A stretch of DNA of 5,740 nt from NCBI GenBank assembly GCA_023458855.1, contig JAEWWQ010000124.1, forward strand, positions 1 through 5,740, given 5' to 3'. Both the position numbers and the translations under genes were made by a program. The DNA comes from Bacillota bacterium (GTDB lineage: Bacteria; Bacillota; Clostridia; Lachnospirales; Lachnospiraceae). The notes beneath the pieces are model-generated. The model was not told the origin of the DNA. It worked only from the letters and a program-made list of their open reading frames with translations, and did not search any database. Numbering within the stretch: the stretch's first letter is position 1; each line of letters begins with the position of its first letter. Shown here in pieces: positions 1 to 5,732 of the stretch.

Positions 1-1071
1 CATATATATTGTATACAAACCATCCCCATGATCGATCATGATATAATTGCCCATTGTATTACTATAAGATGCCTGAACGACCGTTCCGTCATACGCGGCC
101 AGAATCGGCGTTCCGCTTGGAGCTGCCATATCAACTCCATTGTGAAATTGCTTTACGCCCAGAATGGGGTGTATCCGGTAACCATAATCGTCTGAAATTC
201 TTGTATACGACGGTGCCGGCCATGTAAATTTTCCCCCATCATATCTTTGAACCGCTTCATTTGCCGCCTTTAATCTTTCTTTTTCCTCTGCGACCGCCTT
301 CTCCAATGCTGCAATGGATGCTGTCTGCGCTGCGATCTCCGCCTCGTATTCCTTTACCAGCTGGGACTTATTTGAAATGTCCGCTTCATAATACCCGATT
401 TCCTGTTCCTTGGCAGATATCAGGGTCTCCATAGAAGCTTCTTCTGCCTTTGCATTCTCCTTTGCCTCTTCCAAAGTCTTCTGCTCGTCTTCCAGTTCTT
501 CTTTATACTGGTCAATTGCCTCTTTGGTTTCCTGATATTCCTGTAACATTTTTCTATCATACGCTGATAGTTTCTGGATATATTCATTTTTATTTAAAAA
601 TTCACCAAAACTTTTAGCAGAAAGAAGCATCTCAATATAAACCACATCTCCGCGTTCATACATGAACTGGATTCTCTTTTTCATGGTTTCATATTGTTCT
701 TTTTCCTTTGCCTCAGCCTTCACAAGTTCTGCCTTTGTTTCTGTAATTTCTTTTGTTTTTTCATCTATTAATGCATTCAGTTTATCGAGCTTCTCTTGAA
801 TACTGTTCAGGTTAGAATCCAGCTTTTCAACATAATCCTTCAGATTTGCTTTTGAACTTTCGAGAGACTTTAATATTTTTTTCACATCCGTCATACCGGA
901 TTGCAATGAATCTTTCTGTTTTTGTGCTTCCGATATCTGGCTTTCCTTTTCCTTAATACTATCGTTGGTCAATTCCGATGACGATGTCGCATTCACAAAT
1001 TGTATCTGCAGACAAGTAAGAAGTAAAGCAGCACTTATCGCTATGCATATTCTTCGTCTCCAATGTCTCAT
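1..1071 (-). CDS. Secreted coiled-coil M23 metallopeptidase, PcsB/EnvC-like (3' end cut by window)
   Basis: I translated this open frame by hand; it gives 357 codons and is still open at the window edge. The product is probably an exported peptidoglycan hydrolase controlled by FtsEX. Residues 1-28 form a signal peptide: a basic start with Arg5-Arg7, a hydrophobic core, and a likely cleavage site after Val26-Asn27-Ala28. Residues about 34-275 are rich in Glu, Lys, Gln and Leu and form a long coiled coil. The segment around RIQFMYERGD and LLSAKSFGEF resembles the coiled-coil domain of PcsB and CwlO. From about residue 283 an M23 (LytM-type) domain begins, with FHNGVDMAAPSGTPI carrying the zinc ligands His310 and Asp314. 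The window stops at YTIYM, just before the expected catalytic His and the HxH motif, so activity cannot be judged fully. The ATG at 1071 has an AAGGA site 8 bases upstream and lies 26 bases after ftsX. Family assignment is firm; control by FtsX is inferred from context. Confidence 0.93.
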   Translation of the reverse strand, partial: MRHWRRRICIAISAALLLTCLQIQFVNATSSSELTNDSIKEKESQISEAQKQKDSLQSGMTDVKKILKSLESSKANLKDYVEKLDSNLNSIQEKLDKLNALIDEKTKEITETKAELVKAEAKEKEQYETMKKRIQFMYERGDVVYIEMLLSAKSFGEFLNKNEYIQKLSAYDRKMLQEYQETKEAIDQYKEELEDEQKTLEEAKENAKAEEASMETLISAKEQEIGYYEADISNKSQLVKEYEAEIAAQTASIAALEKAVAEEKERLKAANEAVQRYDGGKFTWPAPSYTRISDDYGYRIHPILGVKQFHNGVDMAAPSGTPILAAYDGTVVQASYSNTMGNYIMIDHGDGLYTIYM

Positions 1072-1079
1072 GTATCCTA

Positions 1080-1084
1080 TCCTT
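1080..1084 (-). promoter_or_regulatory. Ribosome-binding site of the M23 peptidase gene
   Basis: AAGGA on the minus strand, 8 bases before the ATG at 1071. It supports that start in the 26-base gap after ftsX, where no separate promoter or terminator is visible. The gene is therefore probably read on the ftsEX message. Confidence 0.7.
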
Positions 1085-1097
1085 ATCTTGTCATTCC

Positions 1098-1994
1098 TTA
1101 TACTCTCAAATGTTTTCTTACGGTAACAAAGCTTCCAATGAAACCAATCCCAACACCGATTGACATAGATACTGGTATCAGTGTACTGAAGATTGTTCCT
1201 ACAGGCAAAAATTGTAATAATGATGTCAGAATCTGAAATTTATTTGCCACATAATCTACAACATTATTATAGATAATATAAATGATAACCAACGGGAACA
1301 AAGAACCTAACAGCCCGATAATAATACCTTCCACGACAAAAGGAGAACGAACGAAGAAATCCGTTGCACCAATATATTTCATGATCTCTATTTCTTCTTT
1401 GCGTACGGAAATACCAATCGTAACCGTATTGCTGATCAGGAACACAGATACCGCAAGCAATATCGCTATAATGCCCACTGACACATAACCGATCAGCTTA
1501 TTCACACCACTCAGGGTATTTGCTGTAACTTCTGATTTATTTACTTCCCTGATTCCGTCTATGGATTCCAGATAGGTTACGAGATCTGCCTGTTTTGATA
1601 CATCATTCATGTAAATCTCATAGTTTGCCGAATCAGCCAGCGGATTCTCTGTAAATCCATCGGAATATTCACCCAGATACTCTTCCTTAAATGAGTTCCA
1701 TGCCTCATCTGCTGAGACATATACTACCTTTGATACCGCAGTTCTTTTCTGAATCATCTCGCCGATTTCCACAATACGTTCTTCTGAAATCCCTTCATCA
1801 AAAAAGGCAGTGACCGAAACACCTTCTTCTGCAGTCTTTACTATATTCTGAAAGTTGATTATAACAGCGTAGAACAGACCAAACAGGAACAGACACGCGC
1901 TGATCGTAGCTAATGAAGCCAATGAAAACCATTTGTTCCTGAATATACTGATAACACCCTGTTTAAGTGTATAAAAAAATGTACTAATCCTCAT
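1098..1994 (-). CDS. ftsX: Cell-division ABC transporter permease FtsX
   Basis: Integral membrane partner of FtsE. The FtsEX complex does not transport a known solute; it passes ATP-driven movement to a wall hydrolase outside the cell. Starting at the ATG at 1994 the protein has 298 residues, usual for FtsX. Four membrane segments can be seen, at about 25-46, 168-193, 219-243 and 268-291. The large outer loop between the first two (about 47-166) is where FtsX partners bind in studied species. The stretch IEIMKYIGATDFFVRSPF (202-219) is the family's conserved region after the second membrane segment. The N-terminal motif TLKQGVISIFRNKWFSLAS is typical of Gram-positive FtsX. A longer frame opens with GTG at 2021, but the ATG at 1994 has AAGGTGG 8 bases upstream and fits homologue N-termini better. 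The gene overlaps the end of ftsE by 11 bases, which suggests translational coupling. Confidence 0.95.
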   Translation of the reverse strand: MRISTFFYTLKQGVISIFRNKWFSLASLATISACLFLFGLFYAVIINFQNIVKTAEEGVSVTAFFDEGISEERIVEIGEMIQKRTAVSKVVYVSADEAWNSFKEEYLGEYSDGFTENPLADSANYEIYMNDVSKQADLVTYLESIDGIREVNKSEVTANTLSGVNKLIGYVSVGIIAILLAVSVFLISNTVTIGISVRKEEIEIMKYIGATDFFVRSPFVVEGIIIGLLGSLFPLVIIYIIYNNVVDYVANKFQILTSLLQFLPVGTIFSTLIPVSMSIGVGIGFIGSFVTVRKHLRV

Positions 1995-2742
1995 CGATAT
2001 AACCACCTTTTTCCTCGTCACTTACAATGACACCCTTTTTCATCGTAATAACCCTCTTCTGCATGGCATTTACGATCTCCCTGTTATGAGTCACAACGAG
2101 TACCGTCGTCCCGTTCAGATTAATCTGTTCCAGTAATTTCATGATGTCCCATGAATTTTTGGGATCCAGATTCCCCGTTGGTTCATCTGCCAGCAGGATT
2201 GGCGGTTGATTAATCAGCGCTCTCGCAAGTGCTACCCTTTGCTGCTCTCCTCCTGATAATTGTTTTGGCTTTGCCTTATACTTACCAGCCAGACCTACGA
2301 TTGACAAAATAGATGGGACATTTTTACGGATCTGTTTTGTAGGTACCTGAATGATGCGCTGTGCAAACGCAACATTTTCATAAACATTTCTATCTTTCAG
2401 CAAACGGAAATCTTGAAAAACAACTCCCATATTTCTTCTGAATTTTGGTACTTTTCTTCTTTTTAATCTTTCAACATCGGTTCCGTTTACAAAAATCTTT
2501 CCCTCTGTTGGTGTCAATTCTCTAAGCAATAATTTTATCAATGTAGATTTACCAGATCCACTATCTCCTACAATAAAAACAAATTCGCCCTTATTAATGT
2601 GCAGGTTCACACCGTTTAACGCAGGTGCACCCGTGGAATAAGACTTACTTACATTTTCCAGCTTGATAATCTCATTGCTTGTTATCTTTTTAGCTTTTTT
2701 ATCAGCTTGTTTCTTAGCTTCTTTGGTTCTCAAACTATCCAC
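1984..2742 (-). CDS. ftsE: Cell-division ATP-binding protein FtsE
   Basis: Cytoplasmic ABC ATPase that pairs with FtsX at the membrane and powers control of cell-wall hydrolysis during division or growth. All motifs of a working ATPase are present: Walker A GDSGSGKST (59-67), Q-loop Gln110 in VVFQDFRLL, signature LSGGEQQ (162-168), Walker B ILLADE (182-187), D-loop NLDP (191-194) and switch His219. The VVFQDFRLL and ADEPTGNLDP wording is typical of FtsE within the MacB/LolD-like ABC group. The core domain begins near residue 25, so there is a Lys-rich N-terminal tail of about 24 residues that most FtsE proteins lack. The start is uncertain. The GTG at 2742 has TAGG only 3 bases away, while a TTG at 2733 (residue 4) has AGGTGG 5 bases upstream. 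No in-frame ATG lies before the core. The gene begins 9 bases after the regulator and overlaps ftsX by 11. Confidence 0.96.
   Translation of the reverse strand: MDSLRTKEAKKQADKKAKKITSNEIIKLENVSKSYSTGAPALNGVNLHINKGEFVFIVGDSGSGKSTLIKLLLRELTPTEGKIFVNGTDVERLKRRKVPKFRRNMGVVFQDFRLLKDRNVYENVAFAQRIIQVPTKQIRKNVPSILSIVGLAGKYKAKPKQLSGGEQQRVALARALINQPPILLADEPTGNLDPKNSWDIMKLLEQINLNGTTVLVVTHNREIVNAMQKRVITMKKGVIVSDEEKGGYIDED
2003..2009 (-). promoter_or_regulatory. Ribosome-binding site that decides the ftsX start
   Basis: AAGGTGG on the minus strand, inside the 3' end of ftsE and 8 bases before the ATG at 1994. It favours that ATG over the GTG at 2021, whose AAGGG-like upstream sequence also encodes the C-terminal part of FtsE. 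Confidence 0.75.
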
Positions 2743-2751
2743 CTACCTAAT

Positions 2752-3837
2752 TTAATATTCAAAAGTTTCCATGTATTTCATATATTTTACAACCATAAGC
2801 GCAATCTTGAATGTAATTGCGTCTTCGAATACTCTAAGGTCCAGTCCAGTACTCTTCTGTAACTTATCCAAACGGTATACCAATGTATTCCTGTGAATAA
2901 AAAGCTGTCTTGAAGTTTCTGATACATTTAAGCTGTTTTCAAAAAACTTGTTAATGGTGGTCAGTGTCTCTTCATCAAAATCATCCGGGCTCTTTCCGCC
3001 GAATATTTCCTTAATAAACATCTTGCAGAGCGGAATCGGAAGCTGATAGATCAAACGGCCGATTCCCAATTCGCTATAAGCAATAATGTTCCTGTCATCA
3101 AAGAAAATCTTTCCAACATCCAAGGCCATCTTTGCTTCTTTATAAGAACGGCTGGCTTCTTTAATTTCATTTACAATTGTACCATATGCCATGTGTACAT
3201 TGCCAATTCCTTCTTTTTCCAAAACAGCACTGATCATCTTAATTGACTTATCTATTTCCTTATTGGTGTCTGTCTCAGCCAGTTCTTTTACCACAATAAT
3301 ACTGTTTTCATCAACCGCTGTGACAAAATCTTTACTGTTCCCGATATTTGTACGCACGATTTCAAGTGCATTATTATCTTTTGCAATACCGGATTCTATA
3401 ATAATTACGACCCTCCTGGCATCCGCCTGAATATGGAGCTTCTTTGAGCGGCTGTAAATATCGACCAGCAATAAATTATCCAGCAATAAGTTTTTTATAA
3501 AATTGTCCTTATCAAATCGCTCCTTATAGGCAACCAGCAGATTCTGGACTTGGAATGCAGCCATCTTCCCCACCGTATATGCATTCTCTCCGCTTCCGCT
3601 TACGACCAGAATATATTCTATCTGAGATTCATCATATACCTTAAAGAACTGATATCCCTGTACTTCCTGACTATCAGCAGGAGATTTTACAAATTCTACA
3701 GTTGCCGCCTCCAGATCCACATTCTCATCCATTGTAGATGCAATTGCTTTCCCATCTATGTCATGCACAATAAAATCCAGTCTGGTAATTGTTTTCATTC
3801 CTTCTACCGTGTTTTGCAAAATTTGATTCGATATCAT
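2752..3837 (-). CDS. CdaR/PucR-type transcription regulator (sugar-diacid regulator-like)
   Basis: Probable cytoplasmic DNA-binding regulator of 361 residues. The C-terminal part (292-361) matches the PucR-type helix-turn-helix (HTH_30), with the diagnostic stretch SETSRQLFIHRNTLVYRLDK at about 306-325. The N-terminal part (about 1-130) resembles the diacid-recognition sensor of CdaR, including FIVHDIDGKAIAS at 22-34. The middle, especially GTIVNEIKEASRSYKEAKMAL near residues 219-239, fits the GGDEF-like linker domain common in PucR/CdaR proteins. The three-part layout is the usual CdaR one, but the ligand cannot be read from sequence. No transport or sugar-acid enzyme gene lies nearby; the next gene, ftsE, starts 9 bases later. 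The protein may therefore control its own operon with ftsEX. The ATG at 3837 has a strong AAAGGAG site 7 bases upstream. Family assignment is secure; target and signal are unknown. Confidence 0.9.
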   Translation of the reverse strand: MISNQILQNTVEGMKTITRLDFIVHDIDGKAIASTMDENVDLEAATVEFVKSPADSQEVQGYQFFKVYDESQIEYILVVSGSGENAYTVGKMAAFQVQNLLVAYKERFDKDNFIKNLLLDNLLLVDIYSRSKKLHIQADARRVVIIIESGIAKDNNALEIVRTNIGNSKDFVTAVDENSIIVVKELAETDTNKEIDKSIKMISAVLEKEGIGNVHMAYGTIVNEIKEASRSYKEAKMALDVGKIFFDDRNIIAYSELGIGRLIYQLPIPLCKMFIKEIFGGKSPDDFDEETLTTINKFFENSLNVSETSRQLFIHRNTLVYRLDKLQKSTGLDLRVFEDAITFKIALMVVKYMKYMETFEY

Positions 3838-3844
3838 AACCTCG

Positions 3845-3851
3845 CTCCTTT
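3845..3851 (-). promoter_or_regulatory. Ribosome-binding site of the PucR-type regulator
   Basis: AAAGGAG on the minus strand, 7 bases before the ATG at 3837. This is the strongest Shine-Dalgarno match in the window and it fixes the start of the first gene of the operon. Confidence 0.8.
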
Positions 3852-3854
3852 TTC

Positions 3855-3870
3855 TTGTATAATTTTACAA
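3855..3870. promoter_or_regulatory. Candidate operator dyad before the regulator gene
   Basis: Perfect inverted repeat TTGTA-N6-TACAA, just upstream of the regulator's ribosome-binding site. Its position would suit a repressor site controlling the operon, possibly autoregulation. The arms are only 5 bases long in very A+T-rich DNA, so chance is a real alternative. Confidence 0.3.
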
Positions 3871-4027
3871 CATTGATTGTTTTGAATTTCTGTTTTTTTC
3901 TACACCCATTTTTCATTCTAATATATTGTTACAAATTAATCTATAGTTATTTCCGTCTTTTTTATGCATTTTATATATTTTCTTTTATTTTTTTCTTTTT
4001 TAGAAAATGTACAACCTATACAAAACA

Positions 4028-4058
4028 ATGCTCTCTTTGTATTTTCCAAAGAGAGCAT
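4028..4058 (-). terminator. Rho-independent terminator after the WecG/TagA-like gene
   Basis: Perfect 12-base inverted repeat with arms at 4028-4039 and 4047-4058 (ATGCTCTCTTTG and its complement) and a 7-base loop. Read on the minus strand it starts 1 base after the stop codon of the WecG/TagA-like gene and is followed by TGTTTTGT, a short U-rich tail. This separates that gene's transcript from the regulator-ftsEX operon. The plus-strand side has a poorer T tract, so it probably works in one direction only. Confidence 0.85.
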
Positions 4059-4059
4059 G

Positions 4060-4737
4060 TTATTCTGATTTCTCATTATTGTATTTTGAAACACGTCTTT
4101 TGAACATTTTTTTATAAAATAACGTTAACAGCCTGGAAGTCCGCATTCCTTTTCTTGTTTGTATCACACTATGTTCCGGTAAAGCCAGCCAGACATTTGC
4201 ATTCATCTTCATCTTGTTCTCATACATGAGCTGTTCCTGCAGCGGATGCGACATACTCGACACAATAACGTTAGGTACAATGTCATTAATCTCATTGATA
4301 AAAGAATCTATTTCAGCCGCGACATCTTCCAATACATACTGCCCCACAACGTTCAGATTCGGCTGTACGTCATATACTTTCTTTTTCAGAAATTCCATTT
4401 GCTGCTCACTGTCCGATAGTAAAAAAAGCTTCTTATGATTCCATGCCAGCCGACGAAAAAATTCTCTGATGAATTCTCCGTTTTCCACTTCTTTCATCCG
4501 GTTTCTGGTAGCATTATCAGCTGCCCGCAAAATATCTGTTTCCGCACATACCGCCATGTCCATAGACTCAATCCACTTTTTGTATTCCGGGTTTTCCCCC
4601 GCCTCTACCAGTATTCTGGTAGATACAATCACGATCGTATTTAAAGCTCCGTTATTTAAATAATGATTGGATAACTTTAAAGATTCCTTCAGTGTATAAT
4701 CTATTAATGATATTCCAAGTAAGTTTATTTCCTTCAT
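4060..4737 (-). CDS. Divergent WecG/TagA/CpsF-family protein (putative glycosyltransferase)
   Basis: A 225-residue soluble protein with the overall pattern of the WecG/TagA/CpsF (GT26) family. Enzymes of that family add N-acetylmannosamine or a related sugar to a lipid-linked carrier for teichoic acid or capsule synthesis. Matching landmarks in order are NTIVIVSTRILVEA (33-46), the MDMAVCAETDILRAA region (59-73), VENGEFIREFF (84-94), KKLFLLSD (102-109), the PNLNVVGQY stretch (126-134), and PNVIVSSMSHPLQEQ (155-169) with Pro165, Gln167 and Glu168 kept. A basic C-terminus (residues 195-218) resembles the family's membrane-contact tail. Key positions differ: the usual Pro-Asp-Gly-(Ile/Val)-Gly is replaced near Ala65-Glu66-Thr67, and the conserved Gly-rich/Phe-Asp segment is replaced by LALPEHSVIQTRKG. 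Catalysis is therefore doubtful. The ATG at 4737 has AAGGTGG 4 bases upstream and its own promoter; a terminator follows directly. Family membership is likely; activity is unproven. Confidence 0.75.
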   Translation of the reverse strand: MKEINLLGISLIDYTLKESLKLSNHYLNNGALNTIVIVSTRILVEAGENPEYKKWIESMDMAVCAETDILRAADNATRNRMKEVENGEFIREFFRRLAWNHKKLFLLSDSEQQMEFLKKKVYDVQPNLNVVGQYVLEDVAAEIDSFINEINDIVPNVIVSSMSHPLQEQLMYENKMKMNANVWLALPEHSVIQTRKGMRTSRLLTLFYKKMFKRRVSKYNNEKSE

Positions 4738-4741
4738 ATGA

Positions 4742-4748
4742 CCACCTT
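4742..4748 (-). promoter_or_regulatory. Ribosome-binding site of the WecG/TagA-like gene
   Basis: AAGGTGG on the minus strand, 4 bases before the ATG at 4737. It is the same heptamer as at ftsX. With the promoter just upstream, the untranslated leader would be only about 20 bases. Confidence 0.7.
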
Positions 4749-4756
4749 CTTAAATC

Positions 4757-4773
4757 TTGCTATATTATAGCAA
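4757..4773. repeat. Perfect 17-base palindrome over the -10 box, candidate operator
   Basis: TTGCTATA, a central T, then TATAGCAA: 8-base arms with no mismatch. It covers the whole extended -10 element and reaches the predicted transcription start. A protein bound here would block RNA polymerase directly. Because it lies at or before the predicted start, it would act as DNA rather than as an RNA hairpin. Confidence 0.55.
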
Positions 4774-4792
4774 ATTTACTGTCAGAATTCAA
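4764..4792 (-). promoter_or_regulatory. Sigma-A-type promoter of the WecG/TagA-like gene
   Basis: On the minus strand: a -35 box TTGAAT at 4787-4792, a 17-base spacer, and a perfect extended -10 box TGCTATAAT (TATAAT at 4764-4769, TG at 4771-4772). Transcription would begin near 4757. This is the best promoter in the window. It implies that the gene is not wholly dependent on transcription of the CPBP gene. Confidence 0.75.
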
Positions 4793-4820
4793 CAAAACAC
4801 ATTACCGGATCACGTGCCTG

Positions 4821-5732
4821 CTATTGCAGAAATAACTGGAGAATCATATAGGCAAGGCACAGAATAAAACTGATAACCAGTGGTATTGTTATCATCCTGC
4901 CACGCCCAGCCTTACGATTATTCCAGATTTCAGCAAAACATTCTTTCCGGTTTTCATTATTAGCGATCCAGACCAGGCAGCATCCCGCTATTGCAATGGT
5001 AATTGCTGCCACCACCATACTTACGCTAATAGAAATGATCAGCGTATTCGTATCCAGTATTTCTGTCGCGTTATCCGTAAAATCTGCCAGCCATTTTTCT
5101 GATGCATAGAGCATGATTACTGTATTGGAATTAAATATGACATGATAGACGACTGAACCCCACATACTCCCTGTCGCCTCTTTTAATAATACCAGCAGAA
5201 ATCCAATCACAAAAGCATAGATGGACTGGTTGAAATTCATATGCATGAGTCCAAAAAGAAAGGCTGAAAAGAACATTGCCTGCAGAGCGTTTCCCGATCT
5301 CCTGTATCCCGAATGCACAATACCTCTGAATACTACTTCTTCACATACGGGACCAAATATTCCCATCAGAAACAGCATAATGAGAAATGGCATATTCAGA
5401 ATATCTGCACTCATTTCAGCTACCACATTATCCGAAAAAAGCATCGTAAAGGCATTTATGGTTGTTACAAGGGGCATTGTCAGATATGTAAAAAGAATGA
5501 TCATCAATACCGTAGACACTTTTATCGGTTTAAATACCAGTACATCACGCCATTTTGTACGGGTTGCCGTTACAAATATCAATGCAGGAAGCAGCAGGAT
5601 AAGCTCGCTGATAATCAGATTGCTGACAATTCCTATTGATATGAACCGGTAGAAAATACCAAGTACAAATAGAATAATAAATTCTATTAAGATTGTAGTT
5701 AAAAACATCCAGTTGACTTTTTTACTATTCAT
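4821..5732 (-). CDS. CPBP-family intramembrane metalloprotease
   Basis: Polytopic membrane protein of the CPBP (CAAX protease and bacteriocin-processing, Rce1/Abi-like) family. Characterised members cleave proteins within or beside the membrane, mature or resist bacteriocins, or act as scaffolds. The catalytic motifs are complete: EEVVFR at 131-136 (Glu131, Glu132, Arg136), FGLMH at 160-164 (His164) and HVIFN at 197-201 (His197, Asn201). Hydrophobic segments lie near 10-32, 36-56, 72-98, 115-130, 152-163, 171-183, 192-210, 230-257 and 281-302. The last two, joined by a basic loop (262-279), extend beyond the usual CPBP core. No bacteriocin precursor or prenyl-protein substrate is visible nearby, so the substrate is unknown. 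The ATG at 5732 is only 8 bases from the window edge and no clear Shine-Dalgarno site fits in that space, so the start is provisional. No terminator was found before the next gene. Confidence 0.9.
   Translation of the reverse strand: MNSKKVNWMFLTTILIEFIILFVLGIFYRFISIGIVSNLIISELILLLPALIFVTATRTKWRDVLVFKPIKVSTVLMIILFTYLTMPLVTTINAFTMLFSDNVVAEMSADILNMPFLIMLFLMGIFGPVCEEVVFRGIVHSGYRRSGNALQAMFFSAFLFGLMHMNFNQSIYAFVIGFLLVLLKEATGSMWGSVVYHVIFNSNTVIMLYASEKWLADFTDNATEILDTNTLIISISVSMVVAAITIAIAGCCLVWIANNENRKECFAEIWNNRKAGRGRMITIPLVISFILCLAYMILQLFLQ

Larger units (their letters stand above)
3838..4027 (-). promoter_or_regulatory. A+T-rich leader of the regulator-ftsEX operon
   Basis: About 190 bases between the terminator hairpin of the upstream gene and the regulator start, presumed to hold the operon promoter. 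On the minus strand it is very A-rich, with long A runs around 3972-4007. Several -10-like sequences occur (TATATT near 3922-3927, TAGAAT near 3916-3921, TAAAAT near 3862-3867), but none has a convincing TTGACA-like box 16-18 bases upstream. The transcription start therefore cannot be placed. Small dyads are described in the findings. No conserved small protein or structured RNA was recognised. Confidence 0.5.

Noticed and set aside
1009..1020. Possible lipoprotein signal (Leu-Leu-Thr-Cys20) in the M23 protein
   Set aside because: Thr just before the Cys does not fit the usual lipobox, where Gly, Ala or Ser is expected. A Val-Asn-Ala signal peptidase I site follows a few residues later, so a released or wall-associated protein is more likely.
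3191..3430. Plus-strand open frame inside the PucR-type regulator
   Set aside because: It is antisense to a clear coding region; its hydrophobic Ser/Ile/Leu product is typical of complement-strand translation.
3838..4027. Riboswitch, T-box or other structured leader
   Set aside because: The region is mostly A/T homopolymer-like sequence with only short dyads. No conserved T-box, SAM, purine or similar core motif was found.
3855..4103. Plus-strand open frame across the A+T-rich gap
   Set aside because: The product is low-complexity Phe/Tyr/Ile/Leu sequence from T-rich DNA, and the frame runs through the terminator hairpin into the end of the neighbouring gene. It has no sign of coding selection.
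4738..4820. Terminator for the CPBP gene
   Set aside because: The 83-base gap contains CACGTG and a short T-rich patch (GTGTTTTGTTG) but no stable stem followed by a T run. Read-through into the next gene remains possible.
5221..5652. Plus-strand open frame of 143 codons opposite the CPBP gene
   Set aside because: It lies wholly antisense to a gene with complete family motifs, has no recognisable domain or good ribosome-binding site, and shares the stretch with another overlapping frame. It is best explained as a shadow.
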